Shown: positions 36,486-48,315 of the stretch, piece after piece
Numbering within the stretch: the first letter of the stretch is position 1
How the letters are laid out: each line of letters opens with the position of its first letter
DNA from: Desulfobulbaceae bacterium
GTDB lineage: Bacteria > Desulfobacterota > Desulfobulbia > Desulfobulbales > Desulfocapsaceae
Length of the DNA stretch: 64,000 nt
NCBI GenBank assembly: GCA_019163335.1
Contig: JAFLKM010000025.1
Span: 1-64,000, forward strand
Reading direction: 5' to 3'
The notes under the pieces: generated by a model
What the model was told of the DNA's origin: nothing
What the model saw: the letters and a program-made list of their open reading frames with translations, nothing else
Database searches by the model: none
Program-made: the position numbers and the translations under genes

Positions 36486-37162
36486 GATGGTAAATCTCCT
36501 TTCTTATCTTTTTTCAGTGCGTCCATGACCGATTCGTAATGTTCCGGGTAGTGCTCCTTCAGGCAGGTAGGGCAGATGGAATGACTGAAGTCAACGGAGG
36601 AGTGGCGCGAAATATAGCTCTCGACCTGTTCCCAGTAGCCTTCATCACAGCGGATGCACTTGCAGAAGCTGCAGATCGGCAGGATTCCCTGCAGGGTTTT
36701 TATCTCACCAAGAGCGGTGCGCAGCTCGGCGATCAGATGTTCCCGTTCCTGATGGTACTGTTTCAATCCCTTGTGGGCGTCAATATCGCGGCTGCACTTT
36801 TCAATGGCGGTGATAAACTTGCCAAGATCAATGGGCTTGAGGACATAATGGTCGATGCCGATTTCGATGGCCTCCAGGAGAAAGGCTGTGTCGCTATGGG
36901 CGGTGGTGGCGATAATCCTGATGTCCGGGTTGATCTTGCGGATCATATCCGCCATCTGCAATCCGTCCATAACCGGCATGCGGATATCTGTGATCACAAG
37001 ATCAGGATTGAAACGGTGGAAGAGTTCGAGGCCGATGGCGCCGTTTTCAGCGGTCAGAACCGTCTCGGCCCGCCGATTTAAAAGTTGTTCCATCTCTAAT
37101 CTTGTGGCAGCGTCGTCTTCGACATAGAGAATGGTCAGGTCATGGCGTTTGTTCTCCGACAT
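36482..37162 (-). CDS. Response regulator with Cys-rich C-terminal segment
   Basis: LTILYVEDDAATRLEMEQLL...DLVITDIRMPVMDGLQM...YVLKPIDLGKF; LPICSFCKCIRCDEGYWEQVESYISRHSSVDFSHSICPTCLKEHYP. Confidence 0.88.
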   Translation of the reverse strand: MSENKRHDLTILYVEDDAATRLEMEQLLNRRAETVLTAENGAIGLELFHRFNPDLVITDIRMPVMDGLQMADMIRKINPDIRIIATTAHSDTAFLLEAIEIGIDHYVLKPIDLGKFITAIEKCSRDIDAHKGLKQYHQEREHLIAELRTALGEIKTLQGILPICSFCKCIRCDEGYWEQVESYISRHSSVDFSHSICPTCLKEHYPEHYESVMDALKKDKKGDLPS

Positions 37163-37165
37163 GTT

Positions 37166-40100
37166 TTACTCCTTTGATACGCTGGATTCTAGGTGAGATT
37201 GTGATTCAAGAAAGCAGCTGCTCGGCACTTCATCTGCATTCTTCAGCCCCGGCAGTTCAATGGTGAACACCGCCCCTTGCGCGGTGTTGTGGACGGACAG
37301 CCCGCCGTCCATGTGTTCAATGATCAGCTTTGACATGTAGAGCCCTGTACCAGTGCCCTTGTCCGGGGCCTTTGTGGTGAAATATGGCTCAAAAATATGG
37401 TCTATGCTCTCGGCGCTTATCCCGCCGCCGTTATCGGCGATCTTGATGGTGATCGTGCCATCTGCGTGAACAAAATCGATGTCAATACGGCTTGGGACTG
37501 CATTCTGAGTGTTGGCTGCAGCCCTGTGGGCAAGTATGGCATCCTGGGCGTTGCTCAGAAGATTAATGATAACATGACGAAATTCATTACGATATCCAGC
37601 TATGACCATGGCCTCGCAGGAGGGCAGGGTGGTCATGACGTCGTAGCTTTTGTCATGGGTGTGGCAGGTAAGATAATAACTGATGTGGTTGGAGGAGAGC
37701 TGTTCAGAGACGAGCTGAAGCACTTCGCCTACGACCCGCATTGCGTCGAAGGTGGATTTTTGCTTGTCCGGTTTAAAGAAATTGCGGAAATCTTCAATGG
37801 TCCTCGACATGTGATGGATCAGATTCATGGATTTCTGTACAGTTCTGTCAAGCACTGCCTGATTCATCTCTCCGAAGGTACTGGCCTCCTGGAGATTTTG
37901 AATAATCAGACCAAGGGCATTGAGTGGTTGTCGCCATTGATGGGCGATGGCGCCAAGCATCTCACCCATGGCCGCAAGTTTGGACTGATGAATCAGTATC
38001 TGCTCGCTTTGGAGTCTGAGCGCGACCTCTTCCTCCACCTGCTGCGCAAGGTTTTTGGTCAGGGATTCCAGTTGCCGGGTTTTCTCCTGCAGTCGCAGGC
38101 CCGTCAGTTTGGTTGTGCTGATATCACTGTGCATGATGACAGCACAATTTTCGTTGCCCCTTTTAAAGCGGCTGATCTTGGCTTCAAACCAACGGCTTTT
38201 GGTGGGCCCATCACAAGGGTAGACCATGGAAAATTCGTTGTCACATCCGCTTAGAATGGCACGAATGGCTGTGGCAATGGTCGCGGCCTCCGGGGCGTTC
38301 GGGCCTGCGCTTTTGTCGCAGACCGTCAGGTAATTTACGCCCAACCATGTGTTCGTGCCGACAAATCCGTTTTCTTGAGCAAACGATTGCCAGGATTTGT
38401 TGACCGACAGGATATCTCCTTGACTATTGACCACGCAGAGGTGGGCAGGAAGTGCGTCGATGGTTGCCCTGGCGAATTTTTCCGCGTCAAGAAGTCGTGC
38501 CTGGCTTTCCTGCAGCTCCATCTCCGCCTGTTTGCGACTGCTGATATCCGTATGGGTGCCTGACATTAGCAGCGGCTTTCCATCCACAGTGTGTGACATG
38601 ACCTTGCCACGGTCATGCAACCATACCCAGTGGCCGTCTTTATGGCGCATCCGGCATTCGCATTCATAATAATCGAGAATTCCTGCAAAATGCTGCTCCA
38701 ACAGAGACTCAGAAAGCTTGAGATCCTCCGGGTGGGTTCGTTCAAGCCAGGTCTGGATGTTGAGCGGCTGCAGTTCCGTCAGGTGGTAGCCGAGAATGGA
38801 CGCCCATCGCTCGTTGTAGAGCGTCTCTCCACTTTGCACGTTCCATTCCCAGGTTCCGACATTGGTGCCCTCGATGATGGAATCCAACCGTTGCCGTTCT
38901 TGCTCCAGGTCAGCGGTACGGGCCAGAACGGTTTTCTCCAGCTCCGCATTGTAGGCATTGATGGTTGCCAGGTTGTGGTCGATGGTCGCGGCTGAATGTT
39001 GAAAATTTTCAATCAATTCGCGTAATTCAAAAAAGTTTGACTGCGGCCAGCTGATCTTTTCCTGACCCGCAATTTTTGCCGGCAGGTTTTGGGAGATACG
39101 GGCCAGGGCCAGGACGGGAGTGGTAAGATAACGGCTGATGAAGGAGGCGAGGGCGAGCATGACCATCAGGAAGGCTGTGACGATGGAGAGTCCCCAAATG
39201 GTGGAGTCGTAGAAATAGCTTTGCATGGGGGCCAGGGAAGATTCCATCAGCAAAGTCCAGGGGGTGTCCGGTATCGGCAGCCTTGAAAAATAATATGCCC
39301 CCTTCCAGGAGTCCATGATGCTGATATTTTTTTGGGAGCCGGGGATAAAGAGGTCGGTCGTCTCAGAGACGGGAATGATCTGCCCGGTAGTCTGCTGTAT
39401 TGCTTCGAGTGGCTGTCTTGATCTGTCGGTGCTGACAATGACCTTGTCGTGCCGGTCTAGAATAGTAAAGGCCATTTTCTGATAATGGCTGGTCTGCTCG
39501 AGTAATTGCTCCAACTGGTTCAAATTGATGGTGCCCACTCCATAATGGGAAAGCTGCCCGTTGTTGATAATGGGGGTGCTGATGGTAATGATGGGGGCGA
39601 AGATGGTTGCCTGTCCGGTGAAAACATCAGAGATGGTGGGTTGCAGGGTGCTTTTCATCTCTTTGAACCAGGCCCGGTCGCTTAAATTGATGCCGATGGT
39701 GGATTCCCTTTTTGCATTCACCGGCGGGTCGCAGGCAACGATGGTGGCCATGCCGTCGGAGAGAAAGACGGCGTGAAAGAGAGGGAAAAGCTGGTGAATA
39801 GACTTCAACTCCTCTTGCAGTATATTTGAGGGTTGGAGTGGATGGCTGGTTCCCAGTTCCGCGATGATGCTGGTCGCGTTTTGATAGTCAGTTATCCATT
39901 TGCCTATGGAATGAGCAGTTAATTGTGACTCGACCTGGATGTCATGCAGTGTGCGCGTCTGGGTTGCCGATACCTCTCGGCGGGTGAGAAAGAGGAGGAT
40001 GCCAAGGGCCGGAATCATCAAAAAAGCCGCAGCCATCTGGAAGATGACCTGATTGTAAGGAATGGGGCGGTGATACAGGGGAGGTGAATTCCAGGAGAGG

Positions 40101-40561
40101 CGGGGCAGCAGGGACATGCCGATCCATGCAACCAGGGTGTTGAGCATCCCGTTTAATGCCTGTTTTAGAACAATAATAACGGTATGCTGAAACCCCAGCT
40201 CCATGATGCCGCCATAGAACAGGGCAACCAGGGGGCAGCCCAAGAGCAGCCAGTAAAGGCTGTCGATGAGCAGCAGATTGGATCTGCCCCGCTGGAGAGC
40301 GAACCCCATCCACAGGATTTCGGCGGTAAAGATGATAATGGCATAGGGATGGTGCCAGAGGAAAAACGTGTAGCTGGAGGCGATCAGCGCAACTGTCACT
40401 CCAAGCCATGTTCCCAGTCGGCTGACGGCGATAACCGAGAAGATGCTGCCGAAGATGAACATCACCCCGAAGGCGATGGGTAGGGCAAGGGTGTTGCCGG
40501 CAATGCCTGATAATGACAGGAGTGCGGCAATCAGCAATGATTTGATCAGGGGCTTACGCAT
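37166..40561 (-). CDS. Membrane sensor histidine kinase (multi-TM, Cache-like, PAS/PAC repeats, HisKA/HATPase)
   Basis: [74 protein letters not shown]. Confidence 0.88.
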   Translation of the reverse strand: MRKPLIKSLLIAALLSLSGIAGNTLALPIAFGVMFIFGSIFSVIAVSRLGTWLGVTVALIASSYTFFLWHHPYAIIIFTAEILWMGFALQRGRSNLLLIDSLYWLLLGCPLVALFYGGIMELGFQHTVIIVLKQALNGMLNTLVAWIGMSLLPRLSWNSPPLYHRPIPYNQVIFQMAAAFLMIPALGILLFLTRREVSATQTRTLHDIQVESQLTAHSIGKWITDYQNATSIIAELGTSHPLQPSNILQEELKSIHQLFPLFHAVFLSDGMATIVACDPPVNAKRESTIGINLSDRAWFKEMKSTLQPTISDVFTGQATIFAPIITISTPIINNGQLSHYGVGTINLNQLEQLLEQTSHYQKMAFTILDRHDKVIVSTDRSRQPLEAIQQTTGQIIPVSETTDLFIPGSQKNISIMDSWKGAYYFSRLPIPDTPWTLLMESSLAPMQSYFYDSTIWGLSIVTAFLMVMLALASFISRYLTTPVLALARISQNLPAKIAGQEKISWPQSNFFELRELIENFQHSAATIDHNLATINAYNAELEKTVLARTADLEQERQRLDSIIEGTNVGTWEWNVQSGETLYNERWASILGYHLTELQPLNIQTWLERTHPEDLKLSESLLEQHFAGILDYYECECRMRHKDGHWVWLHDRGKVMSHTVDGKPLLMSGTHTDISSRKQAEMELQESQARLLDAEKFARATIDALPAHLCVVNSQGDILSVNKSWQSFAQENGFVGTNTWLGVNYLTVCDKSAGPNAPEAATIATAIRAILSGCDNEFSMVYPCDGPTKSRWFEAKISRFKRGNENCAVIMHSDISTTKLTGLRLQEKTRQLESLTKNLAQQVEEEVALRLQSEQILIHQSKLAAMGEMLGAIAHQWRQPLNALGLIIQNLQEASTFGEMNQAVLDRTVQKSMNLIHHMSRTIEDFRNFFKPDKQKSTFDAMRVVGEVLQLVSEQLSSNHISYYLTCHTHDKSYDVMTTLPSCEAMVIAGYRNEFRHVIINLLSNAQDAILAHRAAANTQNAVPSRIDIDFVHADGTITIKIADNGGGISAESIDHIFEPYFTTKAPDKGTGTGLYMSKLIIEHMDGGLSVHNTAQGAVFTIELPGLKNADEVPSSCFLESQSHLESSVSKE

Positions 40562-41051
40562 TCAATCTCACGGATGGTTCTTGGGTGCCATGTCTGGTCA
40601 CGAACCAGACCGGTCTTTTAAGGCAAGGAACCTTCAGGAAGGAATATCATTTCCTGATAATTACCTGATAATGAGTATAAAAGAGAGAAGAAATTGCTGT
40701 CAGATGAAGTTTTTTGCCTTGCCCTGGCCATTGGCGTATCGGCCGGAAATCTTGATCCAGGAAAGCAAAAGGAAGAGCTGGCCCGGTCACCCCTGTCTTG
40801 GGCTGAAATTTGGCCCGCCAAGTGAAGAAGGGGAGACGCAGATTTCTCTCCATGAAAAATGGTCTGGAGCTCCGTTGGACTCTTGGGGTATTTCTGCCGG
40901 GCTGCTACTACAAAAGTATGGTTTCTATGCATATATCTTGAATTTTTCCAAAATTTTCGATACTAAGGGGGGAAGATTCTATACGTTTTCGGAAGGTGAA
41001 AAAACTCTGTCTTCTGCTTTTTCCCCTTCTTCATTTTTTCGGGGTATTTAA

Positions 41052-42314
41052 ATGGTCACAAACAAGTTGTTCTGTTGCCGGTCGGGAGTGCTCGCCCTGC
41101 TGCTGCTCTCTAGCTGGGGATGCAGCCGGGAGCCTGCACCCTTTGTCTGTACCGACCCCATTGGTTGTGTGGATGTGGCTCCGCAAGACCCGTTGCAGTT
41201 TGGCGTTCTCCAGGCCCTGAGCGGTCAAGTTGCCCCCTTGGGTCTGGAACAGTTGCGCGGGATTGAACTTGCCCTGACCAAATGTCAGAAAGAACTTCTC
41301 GGGCATCCCGTCATCCTCCAGATAGAGGACGATGGCTGCACCGCAGAAGGAGGTGCCAATGCCGCCCTGAAGATTATTGCCGATCCCCAGGCCGTGGCGA
41401 TCCTCGGAAGCACCTGTTCGGGAGCAGCTGTTACCGCCTCGGCGGCCATGGCCAGTGCGGGGTTGACCATGATCTCCGGCAATAACAGCGCTCCCTTTCT
41501 CACAGCCATTGGAGGGGAGCGTGCTCCCCGCTGGCAGCCCGGTTATTTTCGCACTGCCTCCAATGAAGAGGTGGCGGGGAAGGTGGCGGCGCAATATGTC
41601 CATGCAAACCTTGGGGTCCGGAAGGCAGCCACGATTAATGATGGCGATATTTATTCGCGTGGACTGGTTGAGGGGTTTGAGCAGGAGTTTCGCCAATTAG
41701 GTGGGGACATTGTGCTGTCCGCCGCCGTTGATAAGGGTGATGCGCAGATGCAGCCGGTCTTGACGGCCGTAGTTGAAGCCGGGGCGCAGCTGCTCTTTTT
41801 CCCCTTGTTTCAGCCAGAAGGCAATCGTATTCTGCTCCAGAGTAAGGGGATGGCCGGCTTTGGACAGGTTGTTCTGATGAGTGACGGGGCGCTGATTGAG
41901 AAGTCGTTCCTTGATGCGGTCGGGGGGGAGGCCAAAGGGATGTATTTTGTCGGCCCGGCCAAGGCCAACGGAGTGCTGGTCAAGGCCCTGGTGCAAGACT
42001 ATGTCGCAACTTTTAAGGCCCCTCCATCGACTAACTATTATCTGGGCGCCTATGATTCGGTGAATCTGCTCTTTGCCGCCATTGAAAAGGTGGCGGTGAA
42101 AGAGAAGGACGGGACGCTGCATATCGGTCGCCAGGCGCTTCGGGATGCCCTGTATATGACAAAGATGTTTGACGGGGTTTCAGGCAGACTGACCTGTGAC
42201 CAGTTCGGTGATTGTGCCCGTCCGATCTTCAACGTCCTGCGCCTTGATGATCCGGCGGCAGGGGTTGAAGGGCTGCAGACCAACGTGCAGTTCACCAATG
42301 CGGTGCAGCCATGA
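41052..42314 (+). CDS. Branched-chain amino acid-type ABC substrate-binding lipoprotein (Peripla_BP_6)
   Basis: LLLLSSWGCSREP lipobox; QFGVLQALSGQVAPLGLEQLRGIELAL; ILGSTCSGAAVTASAAMASAGLTMISGNNSAP. Confidence 0.83.
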   Translation: MVTNKLFCCRSGVLALLLLSSWGCSREPAPFVCTDPIGCVDVAPQDPLQFGVLQALSGQVAPLGLEQLRGIELALTKCQKELLGHPVILQIEDDGCTAEGGANAALKIIADPQAVAILGSTCSGAAVTASAAMASAGLTMISGNNSAPFLTAIGGERAPRWQPGYFRTASNEEVAGKVAAQYVHANLGVRKAATINDGDIYSRGLVEGFEQEFRQLGGDIVLSAAVDKGDAQMQPVLTAVVEAGAQLLFFPLFQPEGNRILLQSKGMAGFGQVVLMSDGALIEKSFLDAVGGEAKGMYFVGPAKANGVLVKALVQDYVATFKAPPSTNYYLGAYDSVNLLFAAIEKVAVKEKDGTLHIGRQALRDALYMTKMFDGVSGRLTCDQFGDCARPIFNVLRLDDPAAGVEGLQTNVQFTNAVQP

Positions 42315-42333
42315 ACGGCGGTTTCCGGTTCAT

Positions 42334-45078
42334 ATGAAAGCTTTCGAATTCGTTATGGCCCTTTGGCAACGCCTGGGAAATTTTGTGAAAAACGGTCTAA
42401 GTATCAAGGCCCGTCTTGCAGTGGGGATTGCTGTGCTGCTTATGCTGACCCTGACGAACGCCGTCACCGTGCTGGTCGGCAGGTCTTTGCTGAACCATGC
42501 AGCTGAGGTCATGGCTGATAATCAGGAGATTGAGCGGCTGGTGCTGGAGATGAATTACGGAATGCAGCGGGCGCGTCGGCTGCATAGTGATTTCTTCCTT
42601 CATGCCCAGGAGATCGGCTTTGCCGAGGCGCACGAGAAGTATGCCCAACCCTCGGTTCGCCAGATTTCCCAAGTGATCAGCTTGAGCAAGACCCTGCAGA
42701 AGTTGGTCGAACAGTCGGTTGTGGGTGAGGGGCTGCACCTGAACCATGTGGATGTGAACCTCTATCTTTCTTTTGCCAAACGCTTTGCCGACACCTCCAT
42801 TGAGGCGGTGGAGGTGTTTACCGGATTGCATGCCCCGATAAGGGGCATGGAGCCCCAACTGGAAGGCATCCTGGATGAAATTTCCGCAGAATTAAACCGG
42901 GGAAGTGAGTCTTTCTGGTTGTTTATGGACATGAAATCCCATATTCAGGAATACCGCATTTCCCGTCAGCGCCCTGAGATGCAGAGTGCCTTTAACGTCG
43001 AGAACATCCTTGTTAAATCAGTCCACAATGACCCCCATGTGGATGAGAGCAGGCGTCAAAAGCTTCTCAGTCTTCTGGACCAGGGGAGAAATCTTGCCGT
43101 CAAGATCCTTGTAGCCGAGACGTCCATCAAATCCCAGTTGAATGATTTTTCCATCCAGGCCTTGGCCGTGCGGGAAGTTTCCACGACGCTTGCAAAAATG
43201 GCCAAAAAAGAGGTGGAGCATTCTCAGCAAAAAATTCACAGCATCCGAAGTCTGGTCGTCAATATTATTCTAATGGTGACCCTGACGGGGGTGGTGGCAG
43301 CCTTTTGGCTCGCCCGAATGTTCAATCATTCCGTGATCCGGCGAGTGGATCGCCTGACCCGGTTTGCCGGAGAACTGAGAGAGGGCAATCTCGAAGTGCT
43401 TATCCCCGAGGATTCGGGAGATGAATTGGGGCAGCTGGCGCGGACATTTAACCTCATGAGTGCCCGCATAAGAGGGCTTGTAAACAATCTGGAGCAGAAG
43501 GTTGCACAGCGAACGGATGAACTTGTGGTCAGTGAAGGCCGATATCGCCAGTTGTTTGAGAATTCCAGCAGCGGAGTGATCATCTGTGAGGCCTGTGATG
43601 AGGGCAACGATTTTATTGTCAGGGATTGCAACAGGGCTGTCGAAACCATTGAGCATATCTCCCGGGAGGAGTTGATAGGCCGCAGAGTCACCGCTGTATT
43701 TCCAGGGATTCAGGAGTTTGGTCTCTTTGCCGTGATCCAGAGTGTTTGGAAGAACGGGCAGCCAAGGACAATGGCGCTGGGGTATTATGCCGATGAAAGG
43801 GTGAGTGGGTGGCGTGAAAATGCGGTCTATAAAATTGCCTCTGGAGAAATTGTTTGCGTCTACAATGATCGCACCGCTGAAAAACAGGCCGAGATAGAAA
43901 AACTGGCCATGGAGGTCAAGCTTCAGAGGTCCCGGAAGATGGAGGCCCTGGGCTTGCTTGCGGGAGGGGTGGCACACGATCTGAACAATATCCTGTCTGG
44001 CATTGTCGGTTTTCCCGACATTCTCCTGATGAATCTGCCGCAGGACAGCGAGTTGCGAAAGCCCATTGGAATCATTAAAGATTCAGGACAACGCGCCGCA
44101 GCAGTGGTTGCTGACCTGCTCACAGTGGCCCGCGGTGCCACCGGGCGGCGGGAGCAAGCCGGGCTCAATGCCCTGGTGCTTGAGTATCTTGCCTCTCCTG
44201 AGCATCTTTCCTTTGTGGCACGACATCCGCAGGTGGAGTGTGTCACTCGGCTTGATCCGGATCTGCCCTCCATCCTCTGCTCGCCAGTTCATATTAAAAA
44301 ATGCATCATGAATCTTGTGAGTAACGCGATGGAATCCATTGACGGAGCCGGTCGGGTGGTGCTTTCCACAAGCCTGGAGCATGTTGCAGGTCAGATGGCC
44401 CGGGAGAATAACGTCAATCCCGGAGAATACGCGGTTCTCCATGTCTCCGACAACGGTAAGGGGATTCAGGAGAAGGATCTGGAACACATCTTTGAACCCT
44501 TTTATTCCAAAAAAATTATGGGGATCAGCGGGACCGGGCTGGGACTTGCCGTGGTCTGGAACAGCGTTGTCGATCATGGTGGAATGATTCAGGTGAAAAG
44601 CAGCCCGGCAGGAACTGTTTTTTCCCTGTATTTTCCCTTGGCAGTGCAGGGAGAGGGAGACGTCGAGAGGAGTGTTGAGCCGGGTGATTTCCGCAGCCGG
44701 GGTGAAAAAATATTGATTGTCGACGATGAGATCATGCTTCGCGACCTTGCAGCTGCCATGCTCAGCAGTCTTGGCTATGAAGTCGAGGTTGCAGCATCGG
44801 GTGAACAGGCCGTTGCGTATTGTCAGACACAACCCGTTGATCTGGTGTTGCTGGATATGATGATGGAGCCGGGGATCAATGGACTGGAAACCTATCGGCA
44901 GCTCCTTGCTCGTTCGCCCAATCAGAAGGCTATTGTGGTCAGCGGCTATGCCGAGACGGACGAAGTGACTGCGGTTCAGGCCCTGGGAGCAAAAAGGTTC
45001 CTCAAAAAACCCTATTCCATAGAGCAGTTAGGCCGTGTGGTACGGTATGAACTGGACGGTAATCTTACGGAAATATGA
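42334..45078 (+). CDS. Hybrid sensor histidine kinase (HAMP, PAS, HisKA/HATPase, REC)
   Basis: GLLAGGVAHDLNNILSGIVGFPDILL; DNGKGIQEKDLEHIFEPFYSKKIMGISGTGLGLAVVW; REC KILIVDDEIMLRDLAAAML; start at MKAFEFV. Confidence 0.9.
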   Translation: MKAFEFVMALWQRLGNFVKNGLSIKARLAVGIAVLLMLTLTNAVTVLVGRSLLNHAAEVMADNQEIERLVLEMNYGMQRARRLHSDFFLHAQEIGFAEAHEKYAQPSVRQISQVISLSKTLQKLVEQSVVGEGLHLNHVDVNLYLSFAKRFADTSIEAVEVFTGLHAPIRGMEPQLEGILDEISAELNRGSESFWLFMDMKSHIQEYRISRQRPEMQSAFNVENILVKSVHNDPHVDESRRQKLLSLLDQGRNLAVKILVAETSIKSQLNDFSIQALAVREVSTTLAKMAKKEVEHSQQKIHSIRSLVVNIILMVTLTGVVAAFWLARMFNHSVIRRVDRLTRFAGELREGNLEVLIPEDSGDELGQLARTFNLMSARIRGLVNNLEQKVAQRTDELVVSEGRYRQLFENSSSGVIICEACDEGNDFIVRDCNRAVETIEHISREELIGRRVTAVFPGIQEFGLFAVIQSVWKNGQPRTMALGYYADERVSGWRENAVYKIASGEIVCVYNDRTAEKQAEIEKLAMEVKLQRSRKMEALGLLAGGVAHDLNNILSGIVGFPDILLMNLPQDSELRKPIGIIKDSGQRAAAVVADLLTVARGATGRREQAGLNALVLEYLASPEHLSFVARHPQVECVTRLDPDLPSILCSPVHIKKCIMNLVSNAMESIDGAGRVVLSTSLEHVAGQMARENNVNPGEYAVLHVSDNGKGIQEKDLEHIFEPFYSKKIMGISGTGLGLAVVWNSVVDHGGMIQVKSSPAGTVFSLYFPLAVQGEGDVERSVEPGDFRSRGEKILIVDDEIMLRDLAAAMLSSLGYEVEVAASGEQAVAYCQTQPVDLVLLDMMMEPGINGLETYRQLLARSPNQKAIVVSGYAETDEVTAVQALGAKRFLKKPYSIEQLGRVVRYELDGNLTEI

Positions 45079-45110
45079 TGGCCATTTAATGATACTCTGG
45101 CGGTAATCCA

Positions 45111-46817
45111 ATGACTCTGCGGCTTCGTTTGTTTCTCATCAATTTATCCATCCTCTCGTTTGTTTTTCTCGTGATCCTTGCCATTTTTTTCTTCATTGCC
45201 GAAAAATCGGTAAAAAAGTGGGGGTTTGACCTTGCTGAAAGGCAGCTTCTCTACGACAAAACAAAGGTTGTGCAGTTTCTTACCCGCGAGATCACCCTTT
45301 CCCAGCAGATTGCCCAATCCGAAAATATTCTCGACTGGGCTGCCAGCCAGAACGATGAACAGGCCAAAAAAGCAGGTCTTGCAGAGCTCGAGAGCTATCG
45401 GGCCCTGTTTGTCGATGGCAACTATTTCATCGCCTTTCGAAACAGCGGGAGATATTTCTATAACAATGCCACGGGTAAATATAATAATGATCAGTACCGT
45501 TATACCCTTTCTGCAGTGAAGGAATCTGATCGATGGTTCTATGATATCATCACTGAGAATAAAGATTTTCACATCAATGTGAACCCTGATGTCTATCTCG
45601 GGGTCACCATGTTGTGGGTGGATGTCTTGATCAGAGACAAGGGAGATATCCTCGGGGTCATTGGAACCGGGATTGATCTGAACAGGTTTATCGAAAAATT
45701 TGCCGAATCCCCCGATGCTGGTGTCGCCAGCGTGTTCGTCGATCATAATGGCGCAGTACAGGTCTATTTTGACAATAAATACATAGACTTCGGCAGCATC
45801 AGCAAGGCCCGTGGCGAGCATAAGCTGATCCAGGATCTGTTCGCCGACGATGCTGCCCGTCTTTTTGTCCGGAATTCCATGAATCAACTGGCTTCGTCCA
45901 CCGGGGAGAAGGTACTGAGCAGGTTTGTCAAATTTGAAGATAAAGTCTATCTTGCCGGGATCACCTACATTCCGGAGTTGGACTGGTACGAGATAGCCCT
46001 GTTTGATCCGGACAAATTGATCAACGGAAGCGATCTCTACGGTATTCTCTTTGCCTTTGCTGTTGCCCTCGTTCTCAGTCTGTTCACGTATCATTTGTGC
46101 ATGCAAAGATTTGTGCTGAAACCCTTGGGACGGCTGGAAAAGGCCATTGACAAAGGTCTGGAGGGTGATTTTCGTGGGATTGAAAAGCTGGAATCCCAGG
46201 AGGGGGATGTGGGCCGGATTTTGACCCATTTCCAGGAGATGGTGCGGATTGTGCGGGGAACAACGGAAGATCTGGAGAGAAAAGTTATTGAGCGAACCCA
46301 GGATTTAGACCGGCTGGTCAAGATTGATCCCATGACCGAGCTGCTCAATCGCCGGGGGATGAAAGAGATGCAGGAAAAAGAACTGAGCCGGTCGGTACGC
46401 ACGGGCAACAAAATGGGTGTCCTGTGGATTGATATTGATGATTTTAAAAACATCAATGACCTTCATGGCCACGGGAGAGGGGATGCTGTGATTATTGCAG
46501 TGGGCAGGGCGATCCAGCAATCGATTCGTCAGTATGATTCTGTTTCCCGATGGGGCGGGGATGAGTTTATCGTGCTGCTTCCTGAATGCACGGACGAGAC
46601 ACTGGCGCGCAGCGGGGAAAGGATTCGGACCGTTATCCTGGAGGCAAAAATACCCGCTAATGGCAATGAGTTGCGGGTTACGGTCAGTGTTGGCGGATAT
46701 CTTGCCGGATCAGGGGAGGATATGGAATTGATTCTGAACAAGGCCGACAAGGCGCTCTACCAGGCGAAAGCAAATGGCAGAAACGGGCTGAAGATATACC
46801 AAGAGACTGGCCCCTGA
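45111..46817 (+). CDS. Cache-HAMP-GGDEF diguanylate cyclase
   Basis: KIDPMTELLNRRGMKEM...VLWIDIDDFKNINDLHGHGRGDAVI...SVSRWGGDEFIVLLPECTDE; intact GGDEF. Confidence 0.93.
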   Translation: MTLRLRLFLINLSILSFVFLVILAIFFFIAEKSVKKWGFDLAERQLLYDKTKVVQFLTREITLSQQIAQSENILDWAASQNDEQAKKAGLAELESYRALFVDGNYFIAFRNSGRYFYNNATGKYNNDQYRYTLSAVKESDRWFYDIITENKDFHINVNPDVYLGVTMLWVDVLIRDKGDILGVIGTGIDLNRFIEKFAESPDAGVASVFVDHNGAVQVYFDNKYIDFGSISKARGEHKLIQDLFADDAARLFVRNSMNQLASSTGEKVLSRFVKFEDKVYLAGITYIPELDWYEIALFDPDKLINGSDLYGILFAFAVALVLSLFTYHLCMQRFVLKPLGRLEKAIDKGLEGDFRGIEKLESQEGDVGRILTHFQEMVRIVRGTTEDLERKVIERTQDLDRLVKIDPMTELLNRRGMKEMQEKELSRSVRTGNKMGVLWIDIDDFKNINDLHGHGRGDAVIIAVGRAIQQSIRQYDSVSRWGGDEFIVLLPECTDETLARSGERIRTVILEAKIPANGNELRVTVSVGGYLAGSGEDMELILNKADKALYQAKANGRNGLKIYQETGP

Positions 46818-46885
46818 GGAGGTGTTTTGATTCCACCTATTGTGAGCTGCAGCCAGACAGCCTGCTTACGAATTCGCCAGCCGGG

Positions 46886-48193
46886 TTATTGTTTTGGCCC
46901 CTTTTCATCCGTCTCCGGAACAATTTTAACGTACTGGTGTTTCACATTCCGCAGTTTAATTTCTTTTCGGCCAAGGCCCACACAGAGTTGCCGGTTTAAA
47001 ATCTGGAAGGGGCCGACGATAAAGTTTGCGCCAAGGACTGTGTAGCATCCCGGAGCCAGGGCATGGGTGCGGATGGTCAGGACATTGTTGTTGAATGTGC
47101 TCTGGCTGCCGCCGTATGGGTTGGCCAATGGCTCACCGATAAAGATGCCCTGACCGGGCATGGCAACGCTTTTCCAGTAGGACTCGATCAAGGTCTGGCC
47201 GCTCGTGTAGTGGGCTATCAAGACGCCGGGGTGTGGGAATTTCGCGGGATAGTTGCAAGGTTCAACCACCGCCCCATAACTGCCGGTAGCGCCCGCCTCC
47301 AGCCAGCGCAGGCTGCTCATCTGGGAACTGTCGGTGAGCTGGCCGCCGGTGGATGTCAAATGGTCGGCAATGGCACCGGGAACGAAGGTGTTGGTGGAAA
47401 TCTTGTCAACCCTGGTTCGACCGGTGAAATAGAAGAGGACATCGGTTTTATTTTCGATGGCGTCGGCCTTGATATGTTCCAGCTTGACGATGCCTCCCAG
47501 AACTTTCTGCAAGTGTTCAAACTCTGCTGCCCGTACGTTGCGATGCTGGTCGCTGGTATCCACCAGATATCCGGTGCCGGCGGGATAGGTGCTATCGGAC
47601 TGCACCCCCCGGTCGATCAGCTTTTTCACCTCTTCAAAGCTCTCGCCAGCCAAGCTCATGGCCGGGCGCAGGCCAAAGTCGGTGAATGGCGCAACGCTGG
47701 TGGAGTTAAAGTAGAGGCTTTGCTGCGTGGGAATGCAGCCCTGGGCGCAGAACTTCTGGTCAAAGCCGAATGCGAAGGCCGTGGTGATGGACAAGCAGTC
47801 CACCCGGTATGGTTTGGCCCAGGTCAAGGCGAAGGCCTGGATCTGATGGGGGGTTGCGGCATCGACCTCGGCCTTGATGCGGGTGAAATCCTCCCGGTTC
47901 ATGACGGTTGAGCCCGGCGTGAAGCGGACATGGATCATGTTGGCCTGGGGAATGCCGCGCCTGGTCTGGTAGTAATTGCCGATCTTGACGCTGAGAGGAT
48001 CGGCATCATTGATGATGACCGCTAGATCCTGGGCGCCGAGGTTGTTCTTGGGCAGGATAACACTTGGCCTCGACGCATTGAGATCAAGGGCTGAGCTGGA
48101 GTTTGCCGCACGCCCGAGTTCTGGCCGGTATGGGGTCAGGAGAAGGAAGAGGGCGACGATGAGACAATAAAGCAGCGGATTTTTTTCTTGCAT
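46886..48193 (-). CDS. TIGR03790-family protein
   Basis: DLAVIINDADPLSVKIGNYYQTRRGIPQANMIHVRF...ALTWAKPYRVDCLSITTAFAFGFD...GATGSYGAVVEPCNYPAKFPHP. Confidence 0.8.
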   Translation of the reverse strand: MQEKNPLLYCLIVALFLLLTPYRPELGRAANSSSALDLNASRPSVILPKNNLGAQDLAVIINDADPLSVKIGNYYQTRRGIPQANMIHVRFTPGSTVMNREDFTRIKAEVDAATPHQIQAFALTWAKPYRVDCLSITTAFAFGFDQKFCAQGCIPTQQSLYFNSTSVAPFTDFGLRPAMSLAGESFEEVKKLIDRGVQSDSTYPAGTGYLVDTSDQHRNVRAAEFEHLQKVLGGIVKLEHIKADAIENKTDVLFYFTGRTRVDKISTNTFVPGAIADHLTSTGGQLTDSSQMSSLRWLEAGATGSYGAVVEPCNYPAKFPHPGVLIAHYTSGQTLIESYWKSVAMPGQGIFIGEPLANPYGGSQSTFNNNVLTIRTHALAPGCYTVLGANFIVGPFQILNRQLCVGLGRKEIKLRNVKHQYVKIVPETDEKGPKQ

Positions 48194-48315
48194 GATGATG
48201 GCAGAGGAGCGGTAACAGAGGCGTCAGGCGCTGGTCAGAAGGGGAGCGTTGTTCCGGTTTTTTTTTACAGCTCGAAAAAACAATTCTACAAGTTGATGAC
48301 ACAATTTTTCATACA

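Noticed and set aside
40443-41051. 202-aa plus-strand ORF
   Set aside because: Starts inside the opposite-strand kinase gene and runs through an AT-rich intergenic region; composition and content do not look coding.
45144-46229. 361-aa minus-strand ORF
   Set aside because: Antisense to the Cache-GGDEF gene with intact catalytic motif.
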